From Paraburkholderia acidisoli (GTDB lineage: Bacteria; Pseudomonadota; Gammaproteobacteria; Burkholderiales; Burkholderiaceae): DNA of 64,000 nt. Made by a program: the position numbers and the translations under genes. The DNA is taken from the NCBI RefSeq assembly GCF_009789675.1, contig NZ_CP046913.1, positions 1,054,001 to 1,118,000 of the forward strand. Reading direction: 5' to 3'. Positions 63,651-64,000 of this stretch are shown in pieces; the stretch's first letter is position 1, and each line of letters opens with the position of its first letter. Below the pieces are notes generated by a model. It made no database searches, was not told the origin of the DNA, and saw only the letters and a program-made list of their open reading frames with translations.

Positions 63651-64000
63651 TCAGATGGTCGCGCCGTCGAGTTCGGCGATCATCTTCTGCATTTCCGCGC
63701 CGCCCGCCATCATGTCGAGCACTTCGTTCTTGCTGATCGTGTCCTTCGTATAGGTGCCGAGCGAGCGGCCGCGATTGAGCAGCGTGAACGAGTCGCCGAT
63801 GGGATACGCGTGATGCACGTTGTGCGTGATGAAGATCACGGAGATACCTTTCGCGCGCGCCGCATGAATCAGCTTGAGCACGTTGAAGCTTTGCTTCACG
63901 CCGAGCGCGGCCGTGGGTTCGTCGAGAATCAGCACGCGCGCGCCGAAATGAATCGCGCGCGCGATGGCGAGGCACTGGCGCTCGCCGCCCGACATCGTGC
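63651..64000 (-). CDS. Sugar (inositol?) ABC transporter ATPase, C-terminal part
   Basis: The gene enters from the right edge and stops at 63651; about 116 residues are visible. Signature [15 protein letters not shown], Walker [13 protein letters not shown], and D-/H-loop [10 protein letters not shown]. Ends soon after the first ABC domain, as in single-domain ATPases of CUT2-type sugar importers. It lies 45 bp upstream of iolC on the same strand, so it is probably the inositol importer ATPase. Confidence 0.88.
   Translation of the reverse strand, partial: TMSGGERQCLAIARAIHFGARVLILDEPTAALGVKQSFNVLKLIHAARAKGISVIFITHNVHHAYPIGDSFTLLNRGRSLGTYTKDTISKNEVLDMMAGGAEMQKMIAELDGATI

Overview
The window looks like a chromosomal segment of a high-GC betaproteobacterium of the Burkholderia/Paraburkholderia/Caballeronia group. 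The evidence is a Burkholderia-like 16S rRNA gene inside an rrn operon (16S, tRNA-Ile, tRNA-Ala, 23S, 5S) and typical Burkholderiaceae genes such as DUF2863, DUF2288, the fused iolC kinase/aldolase and several fast-evolving GC-rich reading frames. No species can be fixed from sequence reading alone.

Layout. 1-5.7 kb: end of yaaA, an M14 carboxypeptidase, a secreted Lys/Ser-rich protein, a CbiM-like membrane protein, an atypical LuxR-type response regulator and a DUF2863 protein. 5.9-11.8 kb: complete rrn operon with tandem promoters, boxA sites, processing stems and terminator. 11.9-18.2 kb: three very small membrane or lipoproteins, a MATE exporter coupled to DUF2288, a putative small RNA, an NlpD-like amidase activator, an aldose epimerase, uppP and tRNA-Arg(TCT).

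18.19-33.57 kb: a 15.4-kb integrative element inserted in the 3' end of tRNA-Arg. It is bounded by 50-bp direct repeats and carries a tyrosine integrase at the right end, with candidate integrase arm sites at both ends. Its core resembles a phage-satellite (P4-like) replication module: RepA-like helicase, zinc-finger/Toprim primase, a small HTH protein, a decamer array, and an XRE repressor with paired operators. A ParB-like gene follows. Cargo is an AT-rich membrane-anchored protein with a possible degenerate PD-(D/E)XK domain, an eight-gene arsenic operon (arsR, arsI, arsC, arsC, acr3, arsC, arsH, MFS) that should handle arsenate, arsenite and methylated/aromatic arsenicals, and an antitoxin remnant.

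33.6-64 kb: backbone genes. These are a secreted acid phosphatase, a di-haem peroxidase, two NUDIX hydrolases, glnS, alaS, a CoA-transferase, a LysR/MFS divergent pair, a branched-chain amino-acid-type ABC cluster without a binding protein, an Ap4A phosphorylase, an Fsr-like exporter, a chemoreceptor, and the start of a tightly coupled inositol catabolic operon (ABC ATPase, iolC, iolD, iolE, iolB).

The most unusual signals are: (i) five short tandem arrays (10-13 bp units) at the 3' ends of minus-strand genes, three of which contain the stop codon of the gene inside the terminal unit; (ii) an ABC ATPase pair in which the Walker A Lys of one subunit and the signature motif of the other, which would form the same composite site, are both degenerate; (iii) the arsenic-bearing satellite element with its own origin-like arrays and replacement tRNA terminator; (iv) the membrane-anchored nuclease-like cargo gene.
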